The notes under the pieces: generated by a model | What the model was told of the DNA's origin: nothing | Seen by the model: the letters and a program-made list of their open reading frames with translations, nothing else | Database searches by the model: none | Position numbers and translations under genes: made by a program | Part shown: positions 8,279 to 17,349 of the stretch, piece after piece | How positions within the stretch are numbered: the stretch's first letter is position 1 | Layout of the letters: every line of letters starts with the position of its first letter | Source of the DNA: Gemmatimonadaceae bacterium | GTDB taxonomy: Bacteria; Gemmatimonadota; Gemmatimonadetes; Gemmatimonadales; Gemmatimonadaceae | Direction: 5' to 3' | Length of the DNA: 64,000 nt | NCBI GenBank assembly: GCA_025931335.1 | Contig: JAICNG010000001.1 | Location: forward strand, 1 to 64,000

Positions 8279-9334
8279 TCAGGTGGACGGCACGTCGGTC
8301 CTCGTGACGCCGGGTATTTCCAGAATCACATCGGGGCCATAGGCGCGGGATGGTGTCTGGAATCCGGGAGGAGCATCGCCCTCGAGCGCCCTCACGGCGA
8401 GATGCACGGCGGCTCGCGCGGTCAGGGTGTAGCCGCTCGGGCCGCGCAGTCTCGCTTCTGCGCGCTGGCCGCTCGCGGCAACCGCCTCTCCCCACAGCAG
8501 ACTCGCAGCGCGCTCGCGCTCGGTTTCGCTCGGTCCGGGGGAACGGTTTCGCACCCACGCCACGAGCAGACGACGGACGATCCCGCTCCGCAGCACGGGA
8601 CCAAGCCAGCGTGACGCGATCGCCGCTCGGCGCACGACCGGTCGCATGCTCACGTAGACCTCGATGTTGGGGATGCCCGTGCTGTAGAATGCGGTGGACA
8701 CGTCGCCCCATGGAATCGTCGTCGCGTCACGCAGCTTCCCGTCGCCAAAGTCGATTCGACGCGTGCGCCAGGCCTGGGGTACGGCCACGATCCTGCCGGC
8801 ACGGCGTACCGCGCCGGGCGCGCCCAGGTTCTCGACCATGGTCGTCAGCGTGCCGCGCGACGCGCCCCCGAGCGCGCGGAAGGCGAGCGCGAGACGCTCG
8901 GCGTTAGGCAGACGGCGCGCGAGGTGCGCGGCGAGACAATCCGACGGAACGACGTCGAAGCCAGCGCCGGGGAGGAGCATGATCCCGGCGGCCCGGGCCT
9001 CGGCGTCCCGGGCGGCGAGTCCCTCGAACACCGTGATCTCCCCGGTGATGTCGAGATAATGCGTACGCTGGCGAAGGCAGACGTCTGACATCTCGCGCCA
9101 CGTGTGCGCGAACGGTCCGGCGCAATGCAGGACGACGGTCGCGCCCGCGAGCGCCGCATCGAGCGCAACGGCGTCGTCGATTCGCGCCGCACGCCATTCC
9201 AGCCCCAGCGATTGCGCCTGCATCTGTACGGCTTCGGCATTGCGGCCGGCGAGTACCGGGCGGAGACCACGCGCGAGAGCCTCCGCGACGATCAGGCGGC
9301 CGGTGTAGCCGGTCGAGCCGTAGATCAGCAGCAC
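8279..9334 (-). CDS. Saccharopine-dehydrogenase-like / trans-acting enoyl reductase family oxidoreductase
   Basis: 351 residues. The N-terminal Rossmann nucleotide-binding motif is IYGSTGYTGRLIVAEA (G-x-T-G-x-x-G), followed by CAGPFAHTWREMSDVC and THYLDITGE, both hallmarks of this family. GAGFDVVPSDCLAAHLARRL is the second conserved block. Family members reduce lipid or polyketide intermediates in mycobacteria; here the substrate is unknown. The 168 bases between it and the SEL1 gene must hold the promoter of the SEL1-ABC operon; no clear -35/-10 pair is visible there. Confidence 0.85.
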   Translation of the reverse strand: MLLIYGSTGYTGRLIVAEALARGLRPVLAGRNAEAVQMQAQSLGLEWRAARIDDAVALDAALAGATVVLHCAGPFAHTWREMSDVCLRQRTHYLDITGEITVFEGLAARDAEARAAGIMLLPGAGFDVVPSDCLAAHLARRLPNAERLALAFRALGGASRGTLTTMVENLGAPGAVRRAGRIVAVPQAWRTRRIDFGDGKLRDATTIPWGDVSTAFYSTGIPNIEVYVSMRPVVRRAAIASRWLGPVLRSGIVRRLLVAWVRNRSPGPSETERERAASLLWGEAVAASGQRAEARLRGPSGYTLTARAAVHLAVRALEGDAPPGFQTPSRAYGPDVILEIPGVTRTDVPST

Positions 9335-9350
9335 GACGCGAGACGAACGC

Positions 9351-11504
9351 TTACCTGGCGAGCGGGTCGGGTCGCAGTTGGAACTTCAACACTTTGCTCG
9401 TTGTCCCCTTTCCGCCTTCCATGTGGAAGGGCGCGCGCGTGCTCACCGTCGCCCACAGTCCCCTACCCTTCCATCCGGTGGTCGGATCATCGATTCGGCC
9501 GTCGAGCCACTTCGTGAAGAATCCGAGCGGATAGGGCACGCGCAAAATCACCCACTGTCCGTCCTTCAGGATCAGCAGCCCTTCCGACAGGTTCCCGGTG
9601 TTGATCGGCAGGTTCGCGCCCAGCCCAAACGTGTTGAACTGATCGACCCAGGTGTAATAGCTGGCTTCGACGCTCCCCGGTTCCCGTACGCCCTGCATCT
9701 GCGGCAGCGGCTCCGTAAAGAACGTCCATCCCTCGGGGCAGTGCTGTCCCGTGGCGGTGGGGCCATTGAGCGGCCCAGTGCACTTCCTCCGGTCGAAGCT
9801 GGCGAGCTGTCCGCTGGCGAGCGCCGCCCACACGACGCCGTTGCGATCGATGTCCATGCCCCGTGGCGAAAATCCTCGAACGGCGGCCTTCGGGTTGTTC
9901 CATGGCAGCTCGTACAGCTCCGCCAGCGCCGTGGCCGGCGGATTCCTGCCCGGAGTCAAACGAATGATCGCGCCGGGAAACCCTAACGACGATCCCCACA
10001 CCGAGCCGTCCGGTGCCGGCGAGACCGCATAGAACCCCGCGGCGATGCGCTTGTCCTTCGCGGGATCGAGCGGCACGTTCGGCTCCACGTAGTCGTCGCG
10101 CCGGCCGTTGCCGTTGGCATCGAGAATCAGCGCGGTCCACCCTTGGGACCGCTCCTCGTCCCCCGTTTCATCGTACAGCCTCGTGTTCAGCCAGCCGACC
10201 ACTGGGCCGCCGCCACTCGTCCACAGCGTGTTGTCGGCGTCCTCGGCGAACATGAGATGGTGCGTGCCGAAGCACGTGCTGATGTGCTTGAGCTCTTTCG
10301 TTTTCGGGTCGTAGACGGCGAGGTGCCGGCTCGCGCGGCCGACGGGGAAAAGCTTCGCCGATGGATGGTCGGAGCCTTCCCGGCAAAAGGCCGGGTTGTC
10401 CGGAGGACGGACCGCAGAGGTGATCCAGACGCGGCCCCGCTCGTCGAACATCGGGTTGTGCACGTTGTTCCTGCTCGTCCAGAGAACTTCGTCGCCCCAG
10501 TAGGGCGACCGGTGCGGCATCGAGGGATTCGTCGGCGGCGTGTTCGGATCGCGAACCGTCAACGGGACACGGCTCGCGACGTGGCGCACGGGGTCGAGAA
10601 CCGGCAGGTAATCCGCGCTCGCTTCGAGCGCGCCATAGAGCGCCCCGTTGGCGTTGACCGTCGGCTTCCGCCGGTCGGTCGACACCAGGTCATGCAGATA
10701 GGACTTGGGATCGGCCCAATCCCACTGGGTGATGACGACGTTGCGCTCCACCCCCTGCGGACGGCGCGGCGCGGTGCTCGGCACCTCACCCGCGGCGATG
10801 CGGTCGGTCCAGTCGGCGAACATCGCCAGCGCGCGCTGTCGTCCGAGCTGGTCGAGCGCGTTGCTCATCCCGCGACCCGCCTGGCCGGACTGAATGCGCC
10901 GATCCCACGCGGCCACGGAGGACTCGTACTTCCCGAGCGATGGAGGAAACTGTCGAGTGGCCTTGTTGCCCATCTGGTGACAGGCCAGGCAGCCGCCAGA
11001 CTTGATGCGTGCCAGCCACTGCGCCTGACTGCGCACGTTAGGTGAGATGCCGTTCCCCGCCGGTCCGGTGCCGGGGAATTCGCTCGTGTCCGGAACGCGC
11101 AGCAGCGAGTACCAGTAACCGGCCGGGTAGTACTGCGCGGCCGCGTGCGCATCGGCAGCGATGACCGCCGTCAGGTTCAGCGTCGTGCCCGGCGCGGCCC
11201 GACGCTTGGGCGAATCGACCAGACCGTAGCCACGCACCCAGACGCTGTAGCTCGCTTTGGGAAGCTCCGGGATGACGTACCGTCCCCGATCGTCGGTCAC
11301 GACGATCTTGACGAGCGTCGTCGGCAGCTCCGCGGTCTCTGCGATCACCCACACGCCGGCTTCCGGCCCGTTTGGCCCGGTGACGACGCCAGCGATGTCG
11401 TGCTCGGCCGCGGTGATGCGGTCGGACGATGGAAGTGCGGCGGCCACCAACGCGGCGCAGCCCGCCACGGCCAAGGCGAAGTACAACGGTCGGATCGTCC
11501 GCAT
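9351..11504 (-). CDS. Exported protein: carboxypeptidase-regulatory-like domain, c-type haem site and beta-propeller
   Basis: 717 residues from ATG 11504 (MRTIRPLYF), chosen because it opens a signal peptide ending in ALPSS; the upstream ATG at 11531 adds an uncharged-poor leader of nine residues. Residues about 35-110 form an Ig-like carboxypeptidase regulatory fold (GVVTGPNGPEAGVWV). CLACHQ is a single CxxCH haem-attachment site. The rest reads like an NHL/virginiamycin-lyase-type propeller with repeated WxT and GxVW strands and Ca-binding-like DANGNGRRDDY. Likely periplasmic, possibly a redox enzyme; the reaction is unknown. Confidence 0.75.
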   Translation of the reverse strand: MRTIRPLYFALAVAGCAALVAAALPSSDRITAAEHDIAGVVTGPNGPEAGVWVIAETAELPTTLVKIVVTDDRGRYVIPELPKASYSVWVRGYGLVDSPKRRAAPGTTLNLTAVIAADAHAAAQYYPAGYWYSLLRVPDTSEFPGTGPAGNGISPNVRSQAQWLARIKSGGCLACHQMGNKATRQFPPSLGKYESSVAAWDRRIQSGQAGRGMSNALDQLGRQRALAMFADWTDRIAAGEVPSTAPRRPQGVERNVVITQWDWADPKSYLHDLVSTDRRKPTVNANGALYGALEASADYLPVLDPVRHVASRVPLTVRDPNTPPTNPSMPHRSPYWGDEVLWTSRNNVHNPMFDERGRVWITSAVRPPDNPAFCREGSDHPSAKLFPVGRASRHLAVYDPKTKELKHISTCFGTHHLMFAEDADNTLWTSGGGPVVGWLNTRLYDETGDEERSQGWTALILDANGNGRRDDYVEPNVPLDPAKDKRIAAGFYAVSPAPDGSVWGSSLGFPGAIIRLTPGRNPPATALAELYELPWNNPKAAVRGFSPRGMDIDRNGVVWAALASGQLASFDRRKCTGPLNGPTATGQHCPEGWTFFTEPLPQMQGVREPGSVEASYYTWVDQFNTFGLGANLPINTGNLSEGLLILKDGQWVILRVPYPLGFFTKWLDGRIDDPTTGWKGRGLWATVSTRAPFHMEGGKGTTSKVLKFQLRPDPLAR

Positions 11505-11653
11505 CTCGCAATCCTCCGGCGCTCTCGCCACCGGGAGAAATGGCTGTGCATAACGGTTCCGCGAGCCGGCCCGTCAGCGTGGCGAGGTTTGGTGCAATCT
11601 CGCCCCGGGCCGCGGCAAGGGCCAGCGCGGGCGCTGGGGGAGGGGCGCGGGAT

Positions 11654-11812
11654 TCAGGGCGCGCAGGGCAGGCCCAGGCGCGACGCGATGCACATCGTGT
11701 CTGCCGGCATCTCCCCACGCGCGCGTCGAGACTCGGTTGCCCGTCGGGCCAGGACGTAGAGCAGCAGGACCGCCACGAGAGCCAGCCCCATCCACCCAAT
11801 GGACCGCCGCAT
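11654..11812 (-). CDS. Small single-pass membrane protein (52 residues)
   Basis: ATG 11812 is preceded by AGGGAGG seven bases upstream, a strong ribosome site. MRRSIGWMGLALVAVLLLYV is a membrane helix with a positive N-terminus, followed by a short charged tail ending SRLGLPCAP with two Cys. Too short for family assignment. It is a lone gene upstream of, but not overlapping, the haem/propeller gene, and could be its partner. Existence is supported mainly by the ribosome site and the helix. Confidence 0.55.
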   Translation of the reverse strand: MRRSIGWMGLALVAVLLLYVLARRATESRRARGEMPADTMCIASRLGLPCAP

Positions 11813-11982
11813 GATCGCCCTCCCTGACGAAAGGACCCTGTCCGGGCGTTCCAACCTACGAGGCTCTTGTGACGCGCGACTGTCGGTTGCATTACCAATC
11901 GGTGAGGATCGCGTGACATATGGACGCTCGGCTGACCTCCGACGCGGACGTCGTCGTGCGACAATCCACAGCGAGGTGCTCC

Positions 11983-12711
11983 ATGAGCTGGCGCCCGAGA
12001 GTCAACTCCGCGATTGTGATCCCCCTCCTCACCGCATCGATCGCGACTGCACAGGAAGCGAGTTCGGCGGCGGCGCTGGTCGCTTTTCGCGAGCTGCTAT
12101 CCGTGGGTCAGGTGAGCGTGACCAATCTGACGCTGGGTGCCCCGCCGCGCTTTACCGAACTGGTGACGCGGCTTCAGCAGGCCGCCCGCGCGAACCAGGA
12201 GTGGTGGACCGCGCACGTTCGCTCGGCGCCCGAAGGCCAGCCATTGCCTTACGATGCGCGGATGGGCGTCTCGGAGGCCGAGTATCGAGAGATGCTCCAG
12301 CTCGCCGACAGCGTCGTAATGCAGCGCGCCGAAGCTGGCGCGATTCGCATCTCCTCGCTTCCCAACGGGTGGCGGCTCGATGGAGGAACGGCGTTCGCTG
12401 AGTTGAACGGAATCGACATTGACACCGTCGCTCGCGTCGTTCGAACACCGTTCGGCGAGCTTCGCGAGTTCAACATCGTGGCGGCGAATGATGACCAGCG
12501 CGCCACCGGGCGCTGGACGGGGCCGCAGTGGAAGCTGACGCAGGTGGACGAGGCCACCGGCGACGGTGTGGCCGCGAGCTTCGTGCTGGGGAAGCTGGAG
12601 GCGAACAATCGCACGCTGCTGTACTTCGACGCAAAACGTGCACGCAACGGGCAGATCGCCGAGCGCGCATTCCGCATGCTCGAGTTGATACCGCCGCCGG
12701 CGCGCCCGTGA
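11983..12711 (+). CDS. Hypothetical exported protein
   Basis: 242 residues from ATG 11983, preceded by GAGGTG with good spacing; an upstream ATG at 11920 would bury the signal peptide and is rejected. The signal peptide ends SIATAQEAS. The body is alpha/beta with no recognised catalytic motif; a helical segment (TRLQQAARANQEWWTAHVRS) precedes a C-terminal beta region. Family not recognised. It lies 18 bases upstream of the DUF6494-like gene, so the two are probably co-transcribed. Confidence 0.65.
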   Translation: MSWRPRVNSAIVIPLLTASIATAQEASSAAALVAFRELLSVGQVSVTNLTLGAPPRFTELVTRLQQAARANQEWWTAHVRSAPEGQPLPYDARMGVSEAEYREMLQLADSVVMQRAEAGAIRISSLPNGWRLDGGTAFAELNGIDIDTVARVVRTPFGELREFNIVAANDDQRATGRWTGPQWKLTQVDEATGDGVAASFVLGKLEANNRTLLYFDAKRARNGQIAERAFRMLELIPPPARP

Positions 12712-12729
12712 GCCTCGTGGAGGTCACCC

Positions 12730-12954
12730 GTGGATCCTGATGTCTTCAACCTCGAGCTCCGCAAGTTCCTGAAGCGCTTCGGCGTCACTGCCCAGCGCGA
12801 GATCGAGGCCGCCGTCGAGCGCGCGCTCGCCAACGGCGCCCTTCGCGGAACCGAAGTGCTGCCGGTACGTGCCACACTCACCATCCCAGGCGTGCTGCCG
12901 GAGCTCGAGATCGATGGCCAGATCGCCCTGACGCCACCGCCGTCCGCGGCGTGA
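12730..12954 (+). CDS. DUF6494-like small protein
   Basis: 74 residues from GTG 12730, with GAGGT just upstream. FNLELRKFLKRFGVTAQREI and the following AVERALANG, then a beta-rich half with a GTE..P..TL.IPG pattern, match my memory of the DUF6494 family of small cytosolic proteins of unknown function. The stop is one base from the stop of the convergent DUF1028 gene. Confidence 0.6.
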   Translation: MDPDVFNLELRKFLKRFGVTAQREIEAAVERALANGALRGTEVLPVRATLTIPGVLPELEIDGQIALTPPPSAA

Positions 12955-12955
12955 G

Positions 12956-13972
12956 CTACCGCGGCGGACGCTTCATCTCCGTCACCAGCCGCGTCACGAG
13001 CGCCTGCTCGTTGGGTAACAACCCCACCTCCGGCAGCCGAGTCACGAGCTCGGCCCATCGGGCGTCGGCCACGTATGCGCGGCGCAGATAGGGAATGGCC
13101 TCGTCGACGCGCTTCGCGCTCGCGAGGCTGATCCCGGTCCAGAATACGGCCTCCCCATTCGTCGCCGCGTCAGGCAGGAGACTGGTCGCTGCCCCGTACG
13201 CCTGCACCGCGCGCGGCATGTCGTTCTTCGTCACCCACTCGTCACCCTCGTTGAGCTTCTGATACACGCGCGCCAAAGTGACGAGTCGCCGCAGCTCGAC
13301 CACGGGTGCCGGATGATCTTCGACGCGGAGGTCGAACCGCCGATCAGTCCATGGCCGGCCGGTGCTGGTGCGACCGACGACGACGATGGCGGCCGACTGC
13401 CGGCCGCGAATGTCGCCCCCCTCGCGTTCCGCCGCTTCCAGCGCCGCCAGCAGCCGCTCGGCGAGATCGCCCCTGGTAGTCTCGAAGGCGCGGGCCATCG
13501 CCGGCCACACGGACGGCTTCTCCATGAGGTTCGCCTGCACCGAGTATTGCGCTCCGATGTGCTGTCCCGCCGCGCGGATGGCGCGCGCCCCGGTGAAGGC
13601 GGCGACGCGACCCTGAGCATCGATCATCGCCACCTGCCTAACGGCGGAGTCGGCGTCGCTGCTCACGAGGGCGCGAAGCGCGTCGGGGGCGGAGCGGCCG
13701 AGGCGCATGAGCTCGAGGCCGAGGGGCCCGTAGCGCGGATCGACGAAGGACTGCGTCGCCACCGCACCCACGCCCGCTTCCGCCCAGGGAACCAGCGCGC
13801 CGACGGAGAACCAGTGTGACTGGACGGCGACCCCGATCTCGCCCGTGGCGGAGTCGCGCGCGACGATCGAGTACGTCGCAACCGGGCGGAGCGGCTGGAA
13901 GGACTCCTGGGCGCTCGCGGGCGCGACAACGGAGAACGCGAGGAGGAGCAAGGACGAGATGAGCGCGCGCAT
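12956..13972 (-). CDS. DUF1028 (Ntn-hydrolase-like) exported protein
   Basis: 338 residues. ATG 13972 opens a signal peptide ending APASAQES; the longer frame to 14287 runs through the F1 repeat and is not coding. The N-terminal 200 residues carry DUF1028 features: TYSIVARDSATGEIGVAVQS, then GAVATQSFVDPRYGPLGLEL. The family is structurally related to Ntn hydrolases, whose activity is not established. The C-terminal 110 residues are helical and TPR-like (AVQAYGAATSLLPDAATNGE). Convergent with the DUF6494-like gene. Confidence 0.85.
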   Translation of the reverse strand: MRALISSLLLLAFSVVAPASAQESFQPLRPVATYSIVARDSATGEIGVAVQSHWFSVGALVPWAEAGVGAVATQSFVDPRYGPLGLELMRLGRSAPDALRALVSSDADSAVRQVAMIDAQGRVAAFTGARAIRAAGQHIGAQYSVQANLMEKPSVWPAMARAFETTRGDLAERLLAALEAAEREGGDIRGRQSAAIVVVGRTSTGRPWTDRRFDLRVEDHPAPVVELRRLVTLARVYQKLNEGDEWVTKNDMPRAVQAYGAATSLLPDAATNGEAVFWTGISLASAKRVDEAIPYLRRAYVADARWAELVTRLPEVGLLPNEQALVTRLVTEMKRPPR

Positions 13973-14040
13973 GACGATCTCCGAAAGGGGCCGGGTCAAT
14001 ACTGGGGGCTGCGCCGGCAGGAGAGAAGGTGACTTTCCTC

Positions 14041-14122
14041 GAGGTGCTCGAGGTGCTCGAGGTGCTCGAGGAGACTGCCTTCCCCTTGAGCACCTCGAGC
14101 ACCTTGAGCACCTTGAGCACCT
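14041..14122. repeat. Family F1 palindromic element, copy A (GAGGTGCTC units)
   Basis: Three to four 9-nt units GAGGTGCTC run into a short centre (GGAGACTGCCTTCCCC), followed by four complementary units GAGCACCTC/GAGCACCTT. The right edge overlaps the TGA stop (complement at 14122-14124) of the minus-strand CPXCG gene. A transcript in either direction would form a long GC-rich hairpin, so it may end or protect the CPXCG message. Other copies: 20544, 25596, 52200. Confidence 0.85.
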
Positions 14123-14382
14123 CAACTCTCGAGCGGCCGCACCGACACCTCGGCGTGACCGTCGCCGTGGTAGCTCACGGAGACCGCCCACGGCTGACAG
14201 CATACCTCGCAGTCCTCGACGTACTCCTGCACGGAGCCGCTTCCGGGGTCGAGCGCGATCGCGACCGTCTCGCCACAGTACGGGCACTGCACCGTGGCGT
14301 CGATCTCGGCCGTGCCGTCCCCGAGCGGGAACTCCTCGTCGAGATCGCCGTTCGGCTCGAACGCATCTGAGGGGAAGACCAT
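14122..14382 (-). CDS. CPXCG-motif cysteine-rich protein
   Basis: 86 residues from ATG 14382 (MVFPSDAFEP). CPYCGET gives the CPxCG knuckle and DCEVCCQPW the second Cys pair, as in the CPXCG family (zinc-ribbon-like, function unknown). GAGGT sits only four bases before this ATG. The divergent sugar dehydrogenase starts 17 bases away, so the two genes cannot both have a normal promoter between them. Confidence 0.8.
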   Translation of the reverse strand: MVFPSDAFEPNGDLDEEFPLGDGTAEIDATVQCPYCGETVAIALDPGSGSVQEYVEDCEVCCQPWAVSVSYHGDGHAEVSVRPLES

Positions 14383-14398
14383 TGACCTCGAGGGGTGA

Positions 14399-16306
14399 GT
14401 GAGACGCAATTACCGGCGATGCCTAACGGGCGCCCTGGCCATGGTGGCGGCGTGCGGTGACGGCACGACTGCCCCGAGCTCCGGCGGCCTCGCCATTACC
14501 ATCGCGGGGCTGCCGGCCGGCGTGCAACCCTCGGTCACGATCACGGGCCCGAACGCTTTTCACGTCGTCGTGACCTCCTCGGACACGGTGACCGCGCTCC
14601 GCCCCGGAAGCTACACCGTGGCCGCAGCGGAGGTGACGTCGAGCAACGTGAGGTACGCCGCGTCCCCCGCGACGCAGACGATCGCCGTGTCTTCCGGAGC
14701 GATCGCGAGCGGCAGCCCGATCGTCTACGGCGTCGCCACGGCGCGGCTGGCCCTGACGGTGCTCGGGCTTCCGGCGGGTGCGCAGGCGAGTCTCTCGGTG
14801 AGCGGTCCAGGCTCGTACACGCGGACCGTGACGGGCACGGAGCAGCTCGACCTGCTCCAGCCGGGCACGTACACGATCACCGCGAGCGACGTGCAGGCAT
14901 CGGGCAAGACGTATCGCCCCGCGCCGGGCACGCAGACCCTGACGCTCGGGCCGTCGACGGTGCCCGTGGCGGCGACCGTCGCCTATGGCTCCGGCAACGC
15001 GTTCCTCGACCTGACGATCGCGGGGCTCCCCGGCGGGACCAACGCGTCGGTGGAGGTCACCGGTCCCGACGGCTTCGCACGCACGATCGGTTCGTCGACG
15101 ATACTCCATTACCTCGAGCCGGGCACATACACCATCGCCGCCGGAATCGCCGGCAGCAATCTCACCACGCACCGGCCTGCGCCCACCAGTCAGACGGCGA
15201 GCGTCGCCGATGGCGACACGACGGCGGCGACGGTGACCTATGACAGCGCGCCGCTCGAATTGGCCATCGAGCTCGTCGTCGAGGGACTCACTGCCCCGGT
15301 CTTCCTTACCGCTCCGGACGGCGACGCACGACAGTTCGTCGTTGAGCGGAACGGGCGCATCCGAATCATCGAGGACGATGTGCTGCTCCCGACGCCGTTC
15401 CTCGACCTCCGCAGCCGGGTGAACTTCGCCGGCGAGCGAGGGATGCTCAGCATGGCCTTCGACCCGCAGTACGCGACGAACGGCCTCTTCTACGTGTACT
15501 ACGTGGATCTCTTCGGCGACATGGTGGTCGAGCGCTTCGCGTCCACACCGGGAAGCGATGTCGCGGGGGCAAGCGCGGGTACGGTGATGGTGATTCCCCA
15601 TCGCGGTGAGAACCACCACGGCGGGGTGGTCGCGTTCGGACCGGATGGGATGCTGTACGTGGGGCCCGGCGACGGCGGATGCTGCGGCGATCCTCAGAAC
15701 AACGCGCAGAACATGAGCACGCTGCTCGGCAAGCTTCTGCGCATCGACGTCCGCACCGCTCCCTATGCCGTTCCGCCAGATAATCCGTTCGTCGGCCGCT
15801 CCGGCGTGCGCCCCGAAATCTGGGCGTCCGGCCTTCGAAACCCGTGGCGCTTCGCCTTCGACGTGCCCGCCGGGTTGCTGTACATCGGCGACGTCGGCCA
15901 GGACGCCCGCGAGGAGATCAACGTCTCACGGACGACCGCGGCAGGGCTCAACTACGGGTGGCGTCTCATGGAAGGCAGCGCCTGCTACAACCCGGGCTCC
16001 AACTGCAACCCGAGCGGGCAGCTCACGCTTCCCGCCCACGAATATCTCCACGCCGACGGCTGCTCGGTCACGAGCGGCTACGTCTACCGCGGCACCGCCA
16101 TCCCCGAGCTCACCGGGCACTACCTCTACGCCGACTACTGCAGGGGATGGATGCGGAGCTTCCGCGCGACGCCCGGCGGCGCCGCGACCGAGCACCGCCT
16201 GTGGCCCGATGTCAGCCTCCCCCTCACCGTCTCGTTCGGTCGCGACGGTGCGGGGGAGCTGTACATGGTCGCCGGCACGCAGGTCTGGAGAATCGTCCGG
16301 CCATGA
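14399..16306 (+). CDS. PQQ-dependent sugar dehydrogenase (GSDH/HHIP-like propeller) lipoprotein
   Basis: 635 residues from GTG 14399. A signal peptide ending VAAC is a lipobox. Residues about 20-290 are three tandem Ig-like repeats of some 85 residues, each with a GLPAG...VTGP...LxPGTYTI pattern. The C-terminal half is the six-bladed GSDH/sorbosone dehydrogenase propeller: GLTAPVFLTAPDG, GMLSMAFDPQY, ENHHGGVVAFGPDG, RPEIWASGLRNPWR, GDVGQDAREEIN. The propeller typically binds PQQ and calcium and oxidises sugars; substrate and use of PQQ are not shown. It is anchored outside the inner membrane. Confidence 0.88.
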   Translation: MRRNYRRCLTGALAMVAACGDGTTAPSSGGLAITIAGLPAGVQPSVTITGPNAFHVVVTSSDTVTALRPGSYTVAAAEVTSSNVRYAASPATQTIAVSSGAIASGSPIVYGVATARLALTVLGLPAGAQASLSVSGPGSYTRTVTGTEQLDLLQPGTYTITASDVQASGKTYRPAPGTQTLTLGPSTVPVAATVAYGSGNAFLDLTIAGLPGGTNASVEVTGPDGFARTIGSSTILHYLEPGTYTIAAGIAGSNLTTHRPAPTSQTASVADGDTTAATVTYDSAPLELAIELVVEGLTAPVFLTAPDGDARQFVVERNGRIRIIEDDVLLPTPFLDLRSRVNFAGERGMLSMAFDPQYATNGLFYVYYVDLFGDMVVERFASTPGSDVAGASAGTVMVIPHRGENHHGGVVAFGPDGMLYVGPGDGGCCGDPQNNAQNMSTLLGKLLRIDVRTAPYAVPPDNPFVGRSGVRPEIWASGLRNPWRFAFDVPAGLLYIGDVGQDAREEINVSRTTAAGLNYGWRLMEGSACYNPGSNCNPSGQLTLPAHEYLHADGCSVTSGYVYRGTAIPELTGHYLYADYCRGWMRSFRATPGGAATEHRLWPDVSLPLTVSFGRDGAGELYMVAGTQVWRIVRP

Positions 16307-16324
16307 CGTGCCGCTCGTGAGGCA

Positions 16325-16915
16325 TCAGTAGAACTGGCGCAGCTCGACGCGCGAGTTGTTGAGAAACACGCCGTACAGGCGCACGCGGTCGCCGACGCGG
16401 AGATTGTTGAACGTGTTGAGGTCCGCCTGTCGCACGTTGTAGGGGAGCGACACGATCACCGACGCGCTGTTGCCGTCCAGTCGGAACAGGCCATTGGATC
16501 GATCGATCTGCCCGACCGTCCCTTGCAGCGACTGCACGCTGCCTGATCCGCCGCTGCTCGGCCCGGAGACCGACTGATCGACCTGAACGAGATCGGTGTA
16601 GTACGCGCCGCCGCTCGTGCTCTGGATTCGCGCCGTCACCTGATCGCCGCGCTCGAGGGCCGTCACGGGGTAGTTCTGATTCTGGTAGACGACCGCCGTC
16701 TGGTTGTCGTACAGCAGCATCACACGCTGCCCGCCCGACGTCTGAATCGCGATCTGCTGGCTTCGCGTATCGACGCCCTCGATGTATCCACTCACCTGAT
16801 TCGACTGCGGCGATCCCACTCCGCCGAGGATGCCCCCGAGCTGACTACAGCCCGCGGTGGCCGCCAACAGGCAACCGGCCGCGACGCCGAGGACGATACG
16901 GTGTTGATCCGTCAT
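16325..16915 (-). CDS. Hypothetical lipoprotein, OB-fold-like repeat
   Basis: 196 residues from ATG 16915 with AGGAG upstream. A signal peptide ends ATAGC, a plausible lipobox. Two similar beta-rich segments follow (SGYIEGVDTRSQQIAIQT and QGTVGQIDRSNGLFRLDG), separated by a Gly/Ser-rich linker; each ends with a GDxV pattern, as in DUF5666-like OB domains. No catalytic residues are visible. Convergent with the sugar dehydrogenase. Confidence 0.65.
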   Translation of the reverse strand: MTDQHRIVLGVAAGCLLAATAGCSQLGGILGGVGSPQSNQVSGYIEGVDTRSQQIAIQTSGGQRVMLLYDNQTAVVYQNQNYPVTALERGDQVTARIQSTSGGAYYTDLVQVDQSVSGPSSGGSGSVQSLQGTVGQIDRSNGLFRLDGNSASVIVSLPYNVRQADLNTFNNLRVGDRVRLYGVFLNNSRVELRQFY

Positions 16916-17084
16916 GTGTTCTCCTCGCGAAAACCAACCCTGACAGAGCAATCCGGGTGCCGAATGCGTGGTTTTCCGTCGCCTGCGCGAGGCGGGAAGG
17001 GCTCGTAGATTGCCGCGTTTGCCGTGACGCCTTTTTTAAGGTTCCTCGGGCAATTGGCGATTGTCTGACGCCTGGCTGCCGTCC

Positions 17085-17325
17085 CCAAGCGGCCACGGAC
17101 AGCTGAAACTGCAAACTGACCCGAATAACGACACGAATAACGCGAATCACGTCGCGCGCTTGAGCTCGGTTCCCCAACGGACATGAGTAGATCGTTGTGC
17201 CTACGCCCGGAGAATTGCGTGGCGCCAGGAGCAATTCGGGCAATTCGTGTTGTATTACGGGTCTGATCGCAGTTTCGGCTGTCCGTGGCCCCGTCACCGC
17301 GATCGTTCCCGGAAATCCACGAAGA
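17085..17325. repeat. Family F4 palindromic element, copy 1
   Basis: Left arm from about 17088 (GCGGCCACGGACAGCTGAAA, then CCCGAATAACG/ACGAATAACGCGAAT units) is mirrored by the right arm ending near 17296 (GCAGTTTCGGCTGTCCGTGG). The outer right flank (CCCGTCACCGCGATCGTTCC) is shared with copy 2 in the opposite orientation. It fills most of the 434-base gap between the divergent lipoprotein (starts 16915) and DinB (starts 17350). I see no gene in 16916-17349; the palindrome probably overlaps both promoters. Confidence 0.75.
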
Positions 17326-17349
17326 ACCTTTTTTCACGAGAGGCGATTC

